Shown here: positions 1-12,466 of the stretch, in pieces
Position numbering within the stretch: position 1 is the stretch's first letter
Layout: the number at the start of each line of letters is the position of its first letter
Origin: Nansenia antarctica
Taxonomy: Eukaryota > Chordata > Actinopteri > Argentiniformes > Microstomatidae
Length of the DNA: 64,000 nt
NCBI GenBank assembly: GCA_963989245.1
Contig: CAXDII010000446.1
Coordinates: 204,001-268,000 of the forward strand
Direction: 5' to 3'
The notes under the pieces: model-generated
The model's database searches: none
What the model was told of the DNA's origin: nothing
Seen by the model: the letters and a program-made list of their open reading frames with translations, nothing else
Made by a program: the position numbers and the translations under genes

Positions 1-271
1 TAACTCTAAATGACAATCAGAGCAACTTGAATTGCGTGTGTGCAGCCTTTTGCTCAAAAGTGATCAACGTTTCGTTTTCGGAGTCTCTTTTGACAATCTC
101 TTCGAGAGCTGTTTTCAGTCATTAACAGAGCTGTTCTGAAAGTGTCCAAGCGGCCTGTTCTGAGAGTGGACTGTTTTTTGCATTCGTTCTCAAGTTATAT
201 CAAACTATCAAAGTGTTGTTTTCTGCCTTTCACGAGCACATTTTGACTTGTTGTTGAATAATCCTATAATG
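1..271. repeat. Reference monomer (class M1) and its internal structure
   Basis: This first unit serves as the coordinate reference. It carries A2, G62, G80 and G162, the commonest class (about 83 of 237 units). Internal features seen: a 6 bp perfect inverted repeat CTTTTG-CT-CAAAAG at 47-60; a short dyad CTCT-TCG-AGAG at 98-108; the direct repeat TGACAATC at 11-18 and 91-98; a degenerate 22-24 bp subrepeat beginning CTGTT at 109, 131 and 155, with a further CTGTT at 171; a run of six T at 174-179; and two adjacent 8-mers ATATCAAA and CTATCAAA at 197-212. The subrepeats suggest, without proving, that the unit grew from shorter repeats. The phase is arbitrary, because the true unit boundary cannot be seen from inside the array. 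Confidence 0.9.
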
Positions 272-813
272 TTACTCTAAATGACAATCAGAGCAACTTG
301 AATTGCGTGTGTGCAGCCTTTTGCTCAAAAGTAATCAACGTTTAATTTTCAGAGTCTCTTTTGACAATCTCTTCGAGAGCTGTTTTCAGTCATTAACAGA
401 GCTGTTCTGAAAGTGTCCAAGCGGCCTGTTCTTAGAGTGGACTGTTTTTTGCATTCGTTCTCAAGTTATATCAAACTATCAAAGTGTTGTTTTCTGCCTT
501 TCACGAGCACATTTTGACTTGTTGTTGAATAATCCTATAATGTAACTCTAAATGACAATCAGAGCAACTTGAATTGCGTGTGTGCAGCCTTTTGCTCAAA
601 AGTGATCAACGTTTCGTTTTCAGAGTCTCTTTTGACAATCTCTTCGAGAGCTGTTTTCAGTCATTAACAGAGCTGTTCTGAAAGTGTCCAAGCGGCCTGT
701 TCTTAGAGTGGACTGTTTTTTGCATTCGTTCTCAAGTTATATCAAACTATCAAAGTGTTGTTTTCTGCCTTTCACGAGCACATTTTGACTTGTTGTTGAA
801 TAATCCTATAATG
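272..813. repeat. Two-unit stretch M3-M2 before the first 12-unit block
   Basis: Units start at 272 (M3) and 543 (M2). The 272 unit has a private double change, CG to AA at 344-345 (unit bases 73-74), which removes the CpG found there in almost every other unit. The pattern M3, M2, M1, M5, M1, M2, M1, M1 from 272 to 2,439 anticipates the eight-unit order seen again at 7,860 and 10,299. Confidence 0.9.
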
Positions 814-3800
814 TAACTCTAAATGACAATCAGAGCAACTTGAATTGCGTGTGTGCAGCCTTTTGCTCAAAAGTGATCAACGTTTCGTTTTCGGAGTCTC
901 TTTTGACAATCTCTTCGAGAGCTGTTTTCAGTCATTAACAGAGCTGTTCTGAAAGTGTCCAAGCGGCCTGTTCTGAGAGTGGACTGTTTTTTGCATTCGT
1001 TCTCAAGTTATATCAAACTATCAAAGTGTTGTTTTCTGCCTTTCACGAGCACATTTTGACTTGTTGTTGAATAATCCTATAATGTAACTCTAAATGACAA
1101 TCAGAGCAACTTGAATTGCGTGTGTGCAGCCTTTTGCTCAAAAGTGATCAACGTTTCATTTTCAGAGTCTCTTTTGACAATCTCTTCGAGAGCTGTTTTC
1201 AGTCATTAACAGAGCTGTTCTGAAAGTGTCCAAGCGGCTTGTTCTTAGAGTGGACTGTTTTTTGCCTTCGTTCTCAAGTTATATCAAACTATCAAAGTGT
1301 TGTTTTCTGCCTTTCACGAGCACATTTTGACTTGTTGTTGAATAATCCTATAATGTAACTCTAAATGACAATCAGAGCAACTTGAATTGCGTGTGTGCAG
1401 CCTTTTGCTCAAAAGTGATCAACGTTTCGTTTTCGGAGTCTCTTTTGACAATCTCTTCGAGAGCTGTTTTCAGTCATTAACAGAGCTGTTCTGAAAGTGT
1501 CCAAGCGGCCTGTTCTGAGAGTGGACTGTTTTTTGCATTCGTTCTCAAGTTATATCAAACTATCAAAGTGTTGTTTTCTGCCTTTCACGAGCACATTTTG
1601 ACTTGTTGTTGAATAATCCTATAATGTAACTCTAAATGACAATCAGAGCAACTTGAATTGCGTGTGTGCAGCCTTTTGCTCAAAAGTGATCAACGTTTCG
1701 TTTTCAGAGTCTCTTTTGACAATCTCTTCGAGAGCTGTTTTCAGTCATTAACAGAGCTGTTCTGAAAGTGTCCAAGCGGCCTGTTCTTAGAGTGGACTGT
1801 TTTTTGCATTCGTTCTCAAGTTATATCAAACTATCAAAGTGTTGTTTTCTGCCTTTCACGAGCACATTTTGACTTGTTGTTGAATAATCCTATAATGTAA
1901 CTCTAAATGACAATCAGAGCAACTTGAATTGCGTGTGTGCAGCCTTTTGCTCAAAAGTGATCAACGTTTCGTTTTCGGAGTCTCTTTTGACAATCTCTTC
2001 GAGAGCTGTTTTCAGTCATTAACAGAGCTGTTCTGAAAGTGTCCAAGCGGCCTGTTCTGAGAGTGGACTGTTTTTTGCATTCGTTCTCAAGTTATATCAA
2101 ACTATCAAAGTGTTGTTTTCTGCCTTTCACGAGCACATTTTGACTTGTTGTTGAATAATCCTATAATGTAACTCTAAATGACAATCAGAGCAACTTGAAT
2201 TGCGTGTGTGCAGCCTTTTGCTCAAAAGTGATCAACGTTTCGTTTTCGGAGTCTCTTTTGACAATCTCTTCGAGAGCTGTTTTCAGTCATTAACAGAGCT
2301 GTTCTGAAAGTGTCCAAGCGGCCTGTTCTGAGAGTGGACTGTTTTTTGCATTCGTTCTCAAGTTATATCAAACTATCAAAGTGTTGTTTTCTGCCTTTCA
2401 CGAGCACATTTTGACTTGTTGTTGAATAATCCTATAATGTTACTCTAAATGACAATCAGAGCAACTTGAATTGCGTGTGTGCAGCCTTTTGCTCAAAAGT
2501 AATCAACGTTTCGTTTTCAGAGTATCTTTTGACAATCTCTTCGAGAGCTGTTTTCAGTCATTAACAGAGCTGTTCTGAAAGTGTCCAAGCGGCCTGTTCT
2601 TAGAGTGGACTGTTTTTTGCATTCGTTCTCAAGTTATATCAAACTATCAAAGTGTTGTTTTCTGCCTTTCACGAGCACATTTTGACTTGTTGTTGAATAA
2701 TCCTATAATGTAACTCTAAATGACAATCAGAGCAACTTGAATTGCGTGTGTGCAGCCTTTTGCTCAAAAGTGATCAACGTTTCGTTTTCAGAGTCTCTTT
2801 TGACAATCTCTTCGAGAGCTGTTTTCAGTCATTAACAGAGCTGTTCTGAAAGTGTCCAAGCGGCCTGTTCTTAGAGTGGACTGTTTTTTGCATTCGTTCT
2901 CAAGTTATATCAAACTATCAAAGTGTTGTTTTCTGCCTTTCACGAGCACATTTTGACTTGTTGTTGAATAATCCTATAATGTAACTCTAAATGACAATCA
3001 GAGCAACTTGAATTGCGTGTGTGCAGCCTTTTGCTCAAAAGTGATCAACGTTTCGTTTTCGGAGTCTCTTTTGACAATCTCTTCGAGAGCTGTTTTCAGT
3101 CATTAACAGAGCTGTTCTGAAAGTGTCCAAGCGGCCTGTTCTGAGAGTGGACTGTTTTTTGCATTCGTTCTCAAGTTATATCAAACTATCAAAGTGTTGT
3201 TTTCTGCCTTTCACGAGCACATTTTGACTTGTTGTTGAATAATCCTATAATGTAACTCTAAATGACAATCAGAGCAACTTGAATTGCGTGTGTGCAGCCT
3301 TTTGCTCAAAAGTGATCAACGTTTCGTTTTCAGAGTCTCTTTTGACAATCTCTTCGAGAGCTGTTTTCAGTCATTAACAGAGCTGTTCTGAAAGTGTCCA
3401 AGCGGCTTGTTCTTAGAGTGGACTGTTTTTTGCCTTCGTTCTCAAGTTATATCAAACTATCAAAGTGTTGTTTTCTGCCTTTCACGAGCACATTTTGACT
3501 TGTTGTTGAATAATCCTATAATGTAACTCTAAATGACAATCAGAGCAACTTGAATTGCGTGTGTGCAGCCTTTTGCTCAAAAGTGATCAACGTTTCGTTT
3601 TCGGAGTCTCTTTTGACAATCTCTTCGAGAGCTGTTTTCAGTCATTAACAGAGCTGTTCTGAAAGTGTCCAAGCGGCCTGTTCTGAGAGTGGACTGTTTT
3701 TTGCATTCGTTCTCAAGTTATATCAAACTATCAAAGTGTTGTTTTCTGCCTTTCACGAGCACATTTTGACTTGTTGTTGAATAATCCTATAATGTAACTC

Positions 3801-4065
3801 TAAATGACAATCAGAGCAACTTGAATTGCGTGTGTGCAGCCTTTTGCTCAAAAGTGATCAACGTTTCGTTTTCGGAGTCTCTTTTGACAATCTCTTCGAG
3901 AGCTGTTTTCAGTCATTAACAGAGCTGTTCTGAAAGTGTCCAAGCGGCCTGTTCTGAGAGTGGACTGTTTTTTGCATTCGTTCTCAAGTTATATCAAACT
4001 ATCAAAGTGTTGTTTTCTGCCTTTCACGAGCACATTTTGACTTGTTGTTGAATAATCCTATAATG
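814..4065. repeat. 12-unit higher-order repeat, copy 1 (3,252 bp)
   Basis: Unit order is M1-M5-M1-M2-M1-M1-M3-M2-M1-M5-M1-M1, starting at 814, 1085, 1356, 1627, 1898, 2169, 2440, 2711, 2982, 3253, 3524 and 3795. The unit at 1085 is an M5 with an extra G74A change. The M3 at 2440 carries C85A, which is shared with the M3 units at 5692 and 12467. The following 3,252 bp repeat this order unit by unit with only three base differences found by eye (G74A in the unit at 1085, G74A in the unit at 4066, C18G in the unit at 5150). This makes it a recent tandem duplication of a 12-unit block. Confidence 0.88.
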
Positions 4066-7000
4066 TAACTCTAAATGACAATCAGAGCAACTTGAATTGC
4101 GTGTGTGCAGCCTTTTGCTCAAAAGTGATCAACGTTTCATTTTCGGAGTCTCTTTTGACAATCTCTTCGAGAGCTGTTTTCAGTCATTAACAGAGCTGTT
4201 CTGAAAGTGTCCAAGCGGCCTGTTCTGAGAGTGGACTGTTTTTTGCATTCGTTCTCAAGTTATATCAAACTATCAAAGTGTTGTTTTCTGCCTTTCACGA
4301 GCACATTTTGACTTGTTGTTGAATAATCCTATAATGTAACTCTAAATGACAATCAGAGCAACTTGAATTGCGTGTGTGCAGCCTTTTGCTCAAAAGTGAT
4401 CAACGTTTCGTTTTCAGAGTCTCTTTTGACAATCTCTTCGAGAGCTGTTTTCAGTCATTAACAGAGCTGTTCTGAAAGTGTCCAAGCGGCTTGTTCTTAG
4501 AGTGGACTGTTTTTTGCCTTCGTTCTCAAGTTATATCAAACTATCAAAGTGTTGTTTTCTGCCTTTCACGAGCACATTTTGACTTGTTGTTGAATAATCC
4601 TATAATGTAACTCTAAATGACAATCAGAGCAACTTGAATTGCGTGTGTGCAGCCTTTTGCTCAAAAGTGATCAACGTTTCGTTTTCGGAGTCTCTTTTGA
4701 CAATCTCTTCGAGAGCTGTTTTCAGTCATTAACAGAGCTGTTCTGAAAGTGTCCAAGCGGCCTGTTCTGAGAGTGGACTGTTTTTTGCATTCGTTCTCAA
4801 GTTATATCAAACTATCAAAGTGTTGTTTTCTGCCTTTCACGAGCACATTTTGACTTGTTGTTGAATAATCCTATAATGTAACTCTAAATGACAATCAGAG
4901 CAACTTGAATTGCGTGTGTGCAGCCTTTTGCTCAAAAGTGATCAACGTTTCGTTTTCAGAGTCTCTTTTGACAATCTCTTCGAGAGCTGTTTTCAGTCAT
5001 TAACAGAGCTGTTCTGAAAGTGTCCAAGCGGCCTGTTCTTAGAGTGGACTGTTTTTTGCATTCGTTCTCAAGTTATATCAAACTATCAAAGTGTTGTTTT
5101 CTGCCTTTCACGAGCACATTTTGACTTGTTGTTGAATAATCCTATAATGTAACTCTAAATGACAATGAGAGCAACTTGAATTGCGTGTGTGCAGCCTTTT
5201 GCTCAAAAGTGATCAACGTTTCGTTTTCGGAGTCTCTTTTGACAATCTCTTCGAGAGCTGTTTTCAGTCATTAACAGAGCTGTTCTGAAAGTGTCCAAGC
5301 GGCCTGTTCTGAGAGTGGACTGTTTTTTGCATTCGTTCTCAAGTTATATCAAACTATCAAAGTGTTGTTTTCTGCCTTTCACGAGCACATTTTGACTTGT
5401 TGTTGAATAATCCTATAATGTAACTCTAAATGACAATCAGAGCAACTTGAATTGCGTGTGTGCAGCCTTTTGCTCAAAAGTGATCAACGTTTCGTTTTCG
5501 GAGTCTCTTTTGACAATCTCTTCGAGAGCTGTTTTCAGTCATTAACAGAGCTGTTCTGAAAGTGTCCAAGCGGCCTGTTCTGAGAGTGGACTGTTTTTTG
5601 CATTCGTTCTCAAGTTATATCAAACTATCAAAGTGTTGTTTTCTGCCTTTCACGAGCACATTTTGACTTGTTGTTGAATAATCCTATAATGTTACTCTAA
5701 ATGACAATCAGAGCAACTTGAATTGCGTGTGTGCAGCCTTTTGCTCAAAAGTAATCAACGTTTCGTTTTCAGAGTATCTTTTGACAATCTCTTCGAGAGC
5801 TGTTTTCAGTCATTAACAGAGCTGTTCTGAAAGTGTCCAAGCGGCCTGTTCTTAGAGTGGACTGTTTTTTGCATTCGTTCTCAAGTTATATCAAACTATC
5901 AAAGTGTTGTTTTCTGCCTTTCACGAGCACATTTTGACTTGTTGTTGAATAATCCTATAATGTAACTCTAAATGACAATCAGAGCAACTTGAATTGCGTG
6001 TGTGCAGCCTTTTGCTCAAAAGTGATCAACGTTTCGTTTTCAGAGTCTCTTTTGACAATCTCTTCGAGAGCTGTTTTCAGTCATTAACAGAGCTGTTCTG
6101 AAAGTGTCCAAGCGGCCTGTTCTTAGAGTGGACTGTTTTTTGCATTCGTTCTCAAGTTATATCAAACTATCAAAGTGTTGTTTTCTGCCTTTCACGAGCA
6201 CATTTTGACTTGTTGTTGAATAATCCTATAATGTAACTCTAAATGACAATCAGAGCAACTTGAATTGCGTGTGTGCAGCCTTTTGCTCAAAAGTGATCAA
6301 CGTTTCGTTTTCGGAGTCTCTTTTGACAATCTCTTCGAGAGCTGTTTTCAGTCATTAACAGAGCTGTTCTGAAAGTGTCCAAGCGGCCTGTTCTGAGAGT
6401 GGACTGTTTTTTGCATTCGTTCTCAAGTTATATCAAACTATCAAAGTGTTGTTTTCTGCCTTTCACGAGCACATTTTGACTTGTTGTTGAATAATCCTAT
6501 AATGTAACTCTAAATGACAATCAGAGCAACTTGAATTGCGTGTGTGCAGCCTTTTGCTCAAAAGTGATCAACGTTTCGTTTTCAGAGTCTCTTTTGACAA
6601 TCTCTTCGAGAGCTGTTTTCAGTCATTAACAGAGCTGTTCTGAAAGTGTCCAAGCGGCTTGTTCTTAGAGTGGACTGTTTTTTGCCTTCGTTCTCAAGTT
6701 ATATCAAACTATCAAAGTGTTGTTTTCTGCCTTTCACGAGCACATTTTGACTTGTTGTTGAATAATCCTATAATGTAACTCTAAATGACAATCAGAGCAA
6801 CTTGAATTGCGTGTGTGCAGCCTTTTGCTCAAAAGTGATCAACGTTTCGTTTTCGGAGTCTCTTTTGACAATCTCTTCGAGAGCTGTTTTCAGTCATTAA
6901 CAGAGCTGTTCTGAAAGTGTCCAAGCGGCCTGTTCTGAGAGTGGACTGTTTTTTGCATTCGTTCTCAAGTTATATCAAACTATCAAAGTGTTGTTTTCTG

Positions 7001-7317
7001 CCTTTCACGAGCACATTTTGACTTGTTGTTGAATAATCCTATAATGTAACTCTAAATGACAATCAGAGCAACTTGAATTGCGTGTGTGCAGCCTTTTGCT
7101 CAAAAGTGATCAACGTTTCGTTTTCGGAGTCTCTTTTGACAATCTCTTCGAGAGCTGTTTTCAGTCATTAACAGAGCTGTTCTGAAAGTGTCCAAGCGGC
7201 CTGTTCTGAGAGTGGACTGTTTTTTGCATTCGTTCTCAAGTTATATCAAACTATCAAAGTGTTGTTTTCTGCCTTTCACGAGCACATTTTGACTTGTTGT
7301 TGAATAATCCTATAATG
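4066..7317. repeat. 12-unit higher-order repeat, copy 2 (3,252 bp)
   Basis: Units start at 4066 (M1 with G74A), 4337 (M5), 4608, 4879 (M2), 5150 (M1 with private C18G at base 5167), 5421, 5692 (M3 with C85A), 5963 (M2), 6234, 6505 (M5), 6776 and 7047. The order matches 814-4,065 position for position. The shared C85A marker in the seventh unit supports block duplication over independent assembly of the same class order. Confidence 0.88.
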
Positions 7318-7859
7318 TAACTCTAAATGACAATCAGAGCAACTTGAATTGCGTGTGTGCAGCCTTTTGCTCAAAAGTGATCAACGTTTCGTTTTCGGAG
7401 TCTCTTTTGACAATCTCTTCGAGAGCTGTTTTCAGTCATTAACAGAGCTGTTCTGAAAGTGTCCAAGCGGCCTGTTCTGAGAGTGGACTGTTTTTTGCAT
7501 TCGTTCTCAAGTTATATCAAACTATCAAAGTGTTGTTTTCTGCCTTTCACGAGCACATTTTGACTTGTTGTTGAATAATCCTATAATGTAACTCTAAATG
7601 ACAATCAGAGCAACTTGAATTGCGTGTGTGCAGCCTTTTGCTCAAAAGTGATCAACGTTTCGTTTTCGGAGTCTCTTTTGACAATCTCTTCGAGAGCTGT
7701 TTTCAGTCATTAACAGAGCTGTTCTGAAAGTGTCCAAGCGGCCTGTTCTGAGAGTGGACTGTTTTTTGCATTCGTTCTCAAGTTATATCAAACTATCAAA
7801 GTGTTGTTTTCTGCCTTTCACGAGCACATTTTGACTTGTTGTTGAATAATCCTATAATG
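7318..7859. repeat. Two M1 units linking two higher-order blocks
   Basis: Units at 7318 and 7589 are both plain M1 with no private change seen. Together with the two preceding M1 units they form a run of four identical M1 units (6,776-7,859). This is the longest single-class run in the left half. Confidence 0.85.
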
Positions 7860-10298
7860 TTACTCTAAATGACAATCAGAGCAACTTGAATTGCGTGTGT
7901 GCAGCCTTTTGCTCAAAAGTAATCAACGTTTCGTTTTCAGAGTCTCTTTTGACAATCTCTTCGAGAGCTGTTTTCAGTCATTAACAGAGCTGTTCTGAAA
8001 GTGTCCAAGCGGCCTGTTCTTAGAGTGGACTGTTTTTTGCATTCGTTCTCAAGTTATATCAAACTATCAAAGTGTTGTTTTCTGCCTTTCACGAGCACAT
8101 TTTGACTTGTTGTTGAATAATCCTATAATGTAACTCTAAATGACAATCAGAGCAACTTGAATTGCGTGTGTGCAGCCTTTTGCTCAAAAGTGATCAACGT
8201 TTCGTTTTCAGAGTCTCTTTTGACAATCTCTTCGAGAGCTGTTTTCAGTCATTAACAGAGCTGTTCTGAAAGTGTCCAAGCGGCCTGTTCTTAGAGTGGA
8301 CTGTTTTTTGCATTCGTTCTCAAGTTATATCAAACTATCAAAGTGTTGTTTTCTGCCTTTCACGAGCACATTTTGACTTGTTGTTGAATAATCCTATAAT
8401 GTAACTCTAAATGACAATCAGAGCAACTTGAATTGCGTGTGTGCAGCCTTTTGCTCAAAAGTGATCAACGTTTCATTTTCGGAGTCTCTTTTGACAATCT
8501 CTTCGAGAGCTGTTTTCAGTCATTAACAGAGCTGTTCTGAAAGTGTCCAAGCGGCCTGTTCTGAGAGTGGACTGTTTTTTGCATTCGTTCTCAAGTTATA
8601 TCAAACTATCAAAGTGTTGTTTTCTGCCTTTCACGAGCACATTTTGACTTGTTGTTGAATAATCCTATAATGTAACTCTAAATGACAATCAGAGCAACTT
8701 GAATTGCGTGTGTGCAGCCTTTTGCTCAAAAGTGATCAACGTTTCGTTTTCAGAGTCTCTTTTGACAATCTCTTCGAGAGCTGTTTTCAGTCATTAACAG
8801 AGCTGTTCTGAAAGTGTCCAAGCGGCTTGTTCTTAGAGTGGACTGTTTTTTGCCTTCGTTCTCAAGTTATATCAAACTATCAAAGTGTTGTTTTCTGCCT
8901 TTCACGAGCACATTTTGACTTGTTGTTGAATAATCCTATAATGTAACTCTAAATGACAATCAGAGCAACTTGAATTGCGTGTGTGCAGCCTTTTGCTCAA
9001 AAGTGATCAACGTTTCGTTTTCGGAGTCTCTTTTGACAATCTCTTCGAGAGCTGTTTTCAGTCATTAACAGAGCTGTTCTGAAAGTGTCCAAGCGGCCTG
9101 TTCTGAGAGTGGACTGTTTTTTGCATTCGTTCTCAAGTTATATCAAACTATCAAAGTGTTGTTTTCTGCCTTTCACGAGCACATTTTGACTTGTTGTTGA
9201 ATAATCCTATAATGTAACTCTAAATGACAATCAGAGCAACTTGAATTGCGTGTGTGCAGCCTTTTGCTCAAAAGTGATCAACGTTTCGTTTTCAGAGTCT
9301 CTTTTGACAATCTCTTCGAGAGCTGTTTTCAGTCATTAACAGAGCTGTTCTGAAAGTGTCCAAGCGGCCTGTTCTTAGAGTGGACTGTTTTTTGCATTCG
9401 TTCTCAAGTTATATCAAACTATCAAAGTGTTGTTTTCTGCCTTTCACGAGCACATTTTGACTTGTTGTTGAATAATCCTATAATGTAACTCTAAATGACA
9501 ATCAGAGCAACTTGAATTGCGTGTGTGCAGCCTTTTGCTCAAAAGTGATCAACGTTTCGTTTTCGGAGTCTCTTTTGACAATCTCTTCGAGAGCTGTTTT
9601 CAGTCATTAACAGAGCTGTTCTGAAAGTGTCCAAGCGGCCTGTTCTGAGAGTGGACTGTTTTTTGCATTCGTTCTCAAGTTATATCAAACTATCAAAGTG
9701 TTGTTTTCTGCCTTTCACGAGCACATTTTGACTTGTTGTTGAATAATCCTATAATGTAACTCTAAATGACAATCAGAGCAACTTGAATTGCGTGTGTGCA
9801 GCCTTTTGCTCAAAAGTGATCAACGTTTCGTTTTCGGAGTCTCTTTTGACAATCTCTTCGAGAGCTGTTTTCAGTCATTAACAGAGCTGTTCTGAAAGTG
9901 TCCAAGCGGCCTGTTCTGAGAGTGGACTGTTTTTTGCATTCGTTCTCAAGTTATATCAAACTATCAAAGTGTTGTTTTCTGCCTTTCACGAGCACATTTT
10001 GACTTGTTGTTGAATAATCCTATAATGTAACTCTAAATGACAATCAGAGCAACTTGAATTGCGTGTGTGCAGCCTTTTGCTCAAAAGTGATCAACGTTTC
10101 GTTTTCGGAGTCTCTTTTGACAATCTCTTCGAGAGCTGTTTTCAGTCATTAACAGAGCTGTTCTGAAAGTGTCCAAGCGGCCTGTTCTGAGAGTGGACTG
10201 TTTTTTGCATTCGTTCTCAAGTTATATCAAACTATCAAAGTGTTGTTTTCTGCCTTTCACGAGCACATTTTGACTTGTTGTTGAATAATCCTATAATG
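7860..10298. repeat. 9-unit higher-order repeat (2,439 bp)
   Basis: Order is M3-M2-M1(G74A)-M5-M1-M2-M1-M1-M1, with units starting at 7860, 8131, 8402, 8673, 8944, 9215, 9486, 9757 and 10028. The next block (10,299-12,466) repeats the first eight positions, including the G74A marker in the third unit, but has one fewer trailing M1. The one-unit difference is what an unequal exchange or a single-unit loss or gain in the M1 run would leave. Confidence 0.87.
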
Positions 10299-12466
10299 TT
10301 ACTCTAAATGACAATCAGAGCAACTTGAATTGCGTGTGTGCAGCCTTTTGCTCAAAAGTAATCAACGTTTCGTTTTCAGAGTCTCTTTTGACAATCTCTT
10401 CGAGAGCTGTTTTCAGTCATTAACAGAGCTGTTCTGAAAGTGTCCAAGCGGCCTGTTCTTAGAGTGGACTGTTTTTTGCATTCGTTCTCAAGTTATATCA
10501 AACTATCAAAGTGTTGTTTTCTGCCTTTCACGAGCACATTTTGACTTGTTGTTGAATAATCCTATAATGTAACTCTAAATGACAATCAGAGCAACTTGAA
10601 TTGCGTGTGTGCAGCCTTTTGCTCAAAAGTGATCAACGTTTCGTTTTCAGAGTCTCTTTTGACAATCTCTTCGAGAGCTGTTTTCAGTCATTAACAGAGC
10701 TGTTCTGAAAGTGTCCAAGCGGCCTGTTCTTAGAGTGGACTGTTTTTTGCATTCGTTCTCAAGTTATATCAAACTATCAAAGTGTTGTTTTCTGCCTTTC
10801 ACGAGCACATTTTGACTTGTTGTTGAATAATCCTATAATGTAACTCTAAATGACAATCAGAGCAACTTGAATTGCGTGTGTGCAGCCTTTTGCTCAAAAG
10901 TGATCAACGTTTCATTTTCGGAGTCTCTTTTGACAATCTCTTCGAGAGCTGTTTTCAGTCATTAACAGAGCTGTTCTGAAAGTGTCCAAGCGGCCTGTTC
11001 TGAGAGTGGACTGTTTTTTGCATTCGTTCTCAAGTTATATCAAACTATCAAAGTGTTGTTTTCTGCCTTTCACGAGCACATTTTGACTTGTTGTTGAATA
11101 ATCCTATAATGTAACTCTAAATGACAATCAGAGCAACTTGAATTGCGTGTGTGCAGCCTTTTGCTCAAAAGTGATCAACGTTTCGTTTTCAGAGTCTCTT
11201 TTGACAATCTCTTCGAGAGCTGTTTTCAGTCATTAACAGAGCTGTTCTGAAAGTGTCCAAGCGGCTTGTTCTTAGAGTGGACTGTTTTTTGCCTTCGTTC
11301 TCAAGTTATATCAAACTATCAAAGTGTTGTTTTCTGCCTTTCACGAGCACATTTTGACTTGTTGTTGAATAATCCTATAATGTAACTCTAAATGACAATC
11401 AGAGCAACTTGAATTGCGTGTGTGCAGCCTTTTGCTCAAAAGTGATCAACGTTTCGTTTTCGGAGTCTCTTTTGACAATCTCTTCGAGAGCTGTTTTCAG
11501 TCATTAACAGAGCTGTTCTGAAAGTGTCCAAGCGGCCTGTTCTGAGAGTGGACTGTTTTTTGCATTCGTTCTCAAGTTATATCAAACTATCAAAGTGTTG
11601 TTTTCTGCCTTTCACGAGCACATTTTGACTTGTTGTTGAATAATCCTATAATGTAACTCTAAATGACAATCAGAGCAACTTGAATTGCGTGTGTGCAGCC
11701 TTTTGCTCAAAAGTGATCAACGTTTCGTTTTCAGAGTCTCTTTTGACAATCTCTTCGAGAGCTGTTTTCAGTCATTAACAGAGCTGTTCTGAAAGTGTCC
11801 AAGCGGCCTGTTCTTAGAGTGGACTGTTTTTTGCATTCGTTCTCAAGTTATATCAAACTATCAAAGTGTTGTTTTCTGCCTTTCACGAGCACATTTTGAC
11901 TTGTTGTTGAATAATCCTATAATGTAACTCTAAATGACAATCAGAGCAACTTGAATTGCGTGTGTGCAGCCTTTTGCTCAAAAGTGATCAACGTTTCGTT
12001 TTCGGAGTCTCTTTTGACAATCTCTTCGAGAGCTGTTTTCAGTCATTAACAGAGCTGTTCTGAAAGTGTCCAAGCGGCCTGTTCTGAGAGTGGACTGTTT
12101 TTTGCATTCGTTCTCAAATTATATCAAACTATCAAAGTGTTGTTTTCTGCCTTTCACAAGCACATTTTGACTTGTTGTTGAATAATCCTATAATGTAACT
12201 CTAAATGACAATCAGAGCAACTTGAATTGCGTGTGTGCAGCCTTTTGCTCAAAAGTGATCAACGTTTCGTTTTCGGAGTCTCTTTTGACAATCTCTTCGA
12301 GAGCTGTTTTCAGTCATTAACAGAGCTGTTCTGAAAGTGTCCAAGCGGCCTGTTCTGAGAGTGGACTGTTTTTTGCATTCGTTCTCAAGTTATATCAAAC
12401 TATCAAAGTGTTGTTTTCTGCCTTTCACGAGCACATTTTGACTTGTTGTTGAATAATCCTATAATG
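10299..12466. repeat. 8-unit higher-order repeat, partner of the preceding block (2,168 bp)
   Basis: Units start at 10299 (M3), 10570 (M2), 10841 (M1 with G74A), 11112 (M5, the last M5 in the window), 11383, 11654 (M2), 11925 and 12196 (M1). The unit at 11925 has two private changes, at 12,118 (G to A, unit base 194) and 12,158 (G234A, a CpG to CpA transition). Otherwise I found no difference from the first seven units of 7,860-10,298. Confidence 0.87.

Noticed and set aside
47..60. CTTTTG-CT-CAAAAG dyad as a transcription terminator or operator
   Set aside because: A six-base stem with a two-base loop cannot form a useful hairpin, and no gene is nearby. It is kept only as a note on the unit structure.
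69..85. CENP-B box candidate around TTTCGTTTTCGGAG
   Set aside because: It has TTCG, but the conserved A and the CGGG of the box are absent in the required positions. The TTCG motifs near 101 and 183 also fail. Reading the reverse strand gave no match.
141..180. Possible RNA polymerase III gene or tRNA-derived SINE ending in a T run
   Set aside because: The T6 run resembles a terminator, but I find no convincing A box or B box upstream and no tRNA-like fold.
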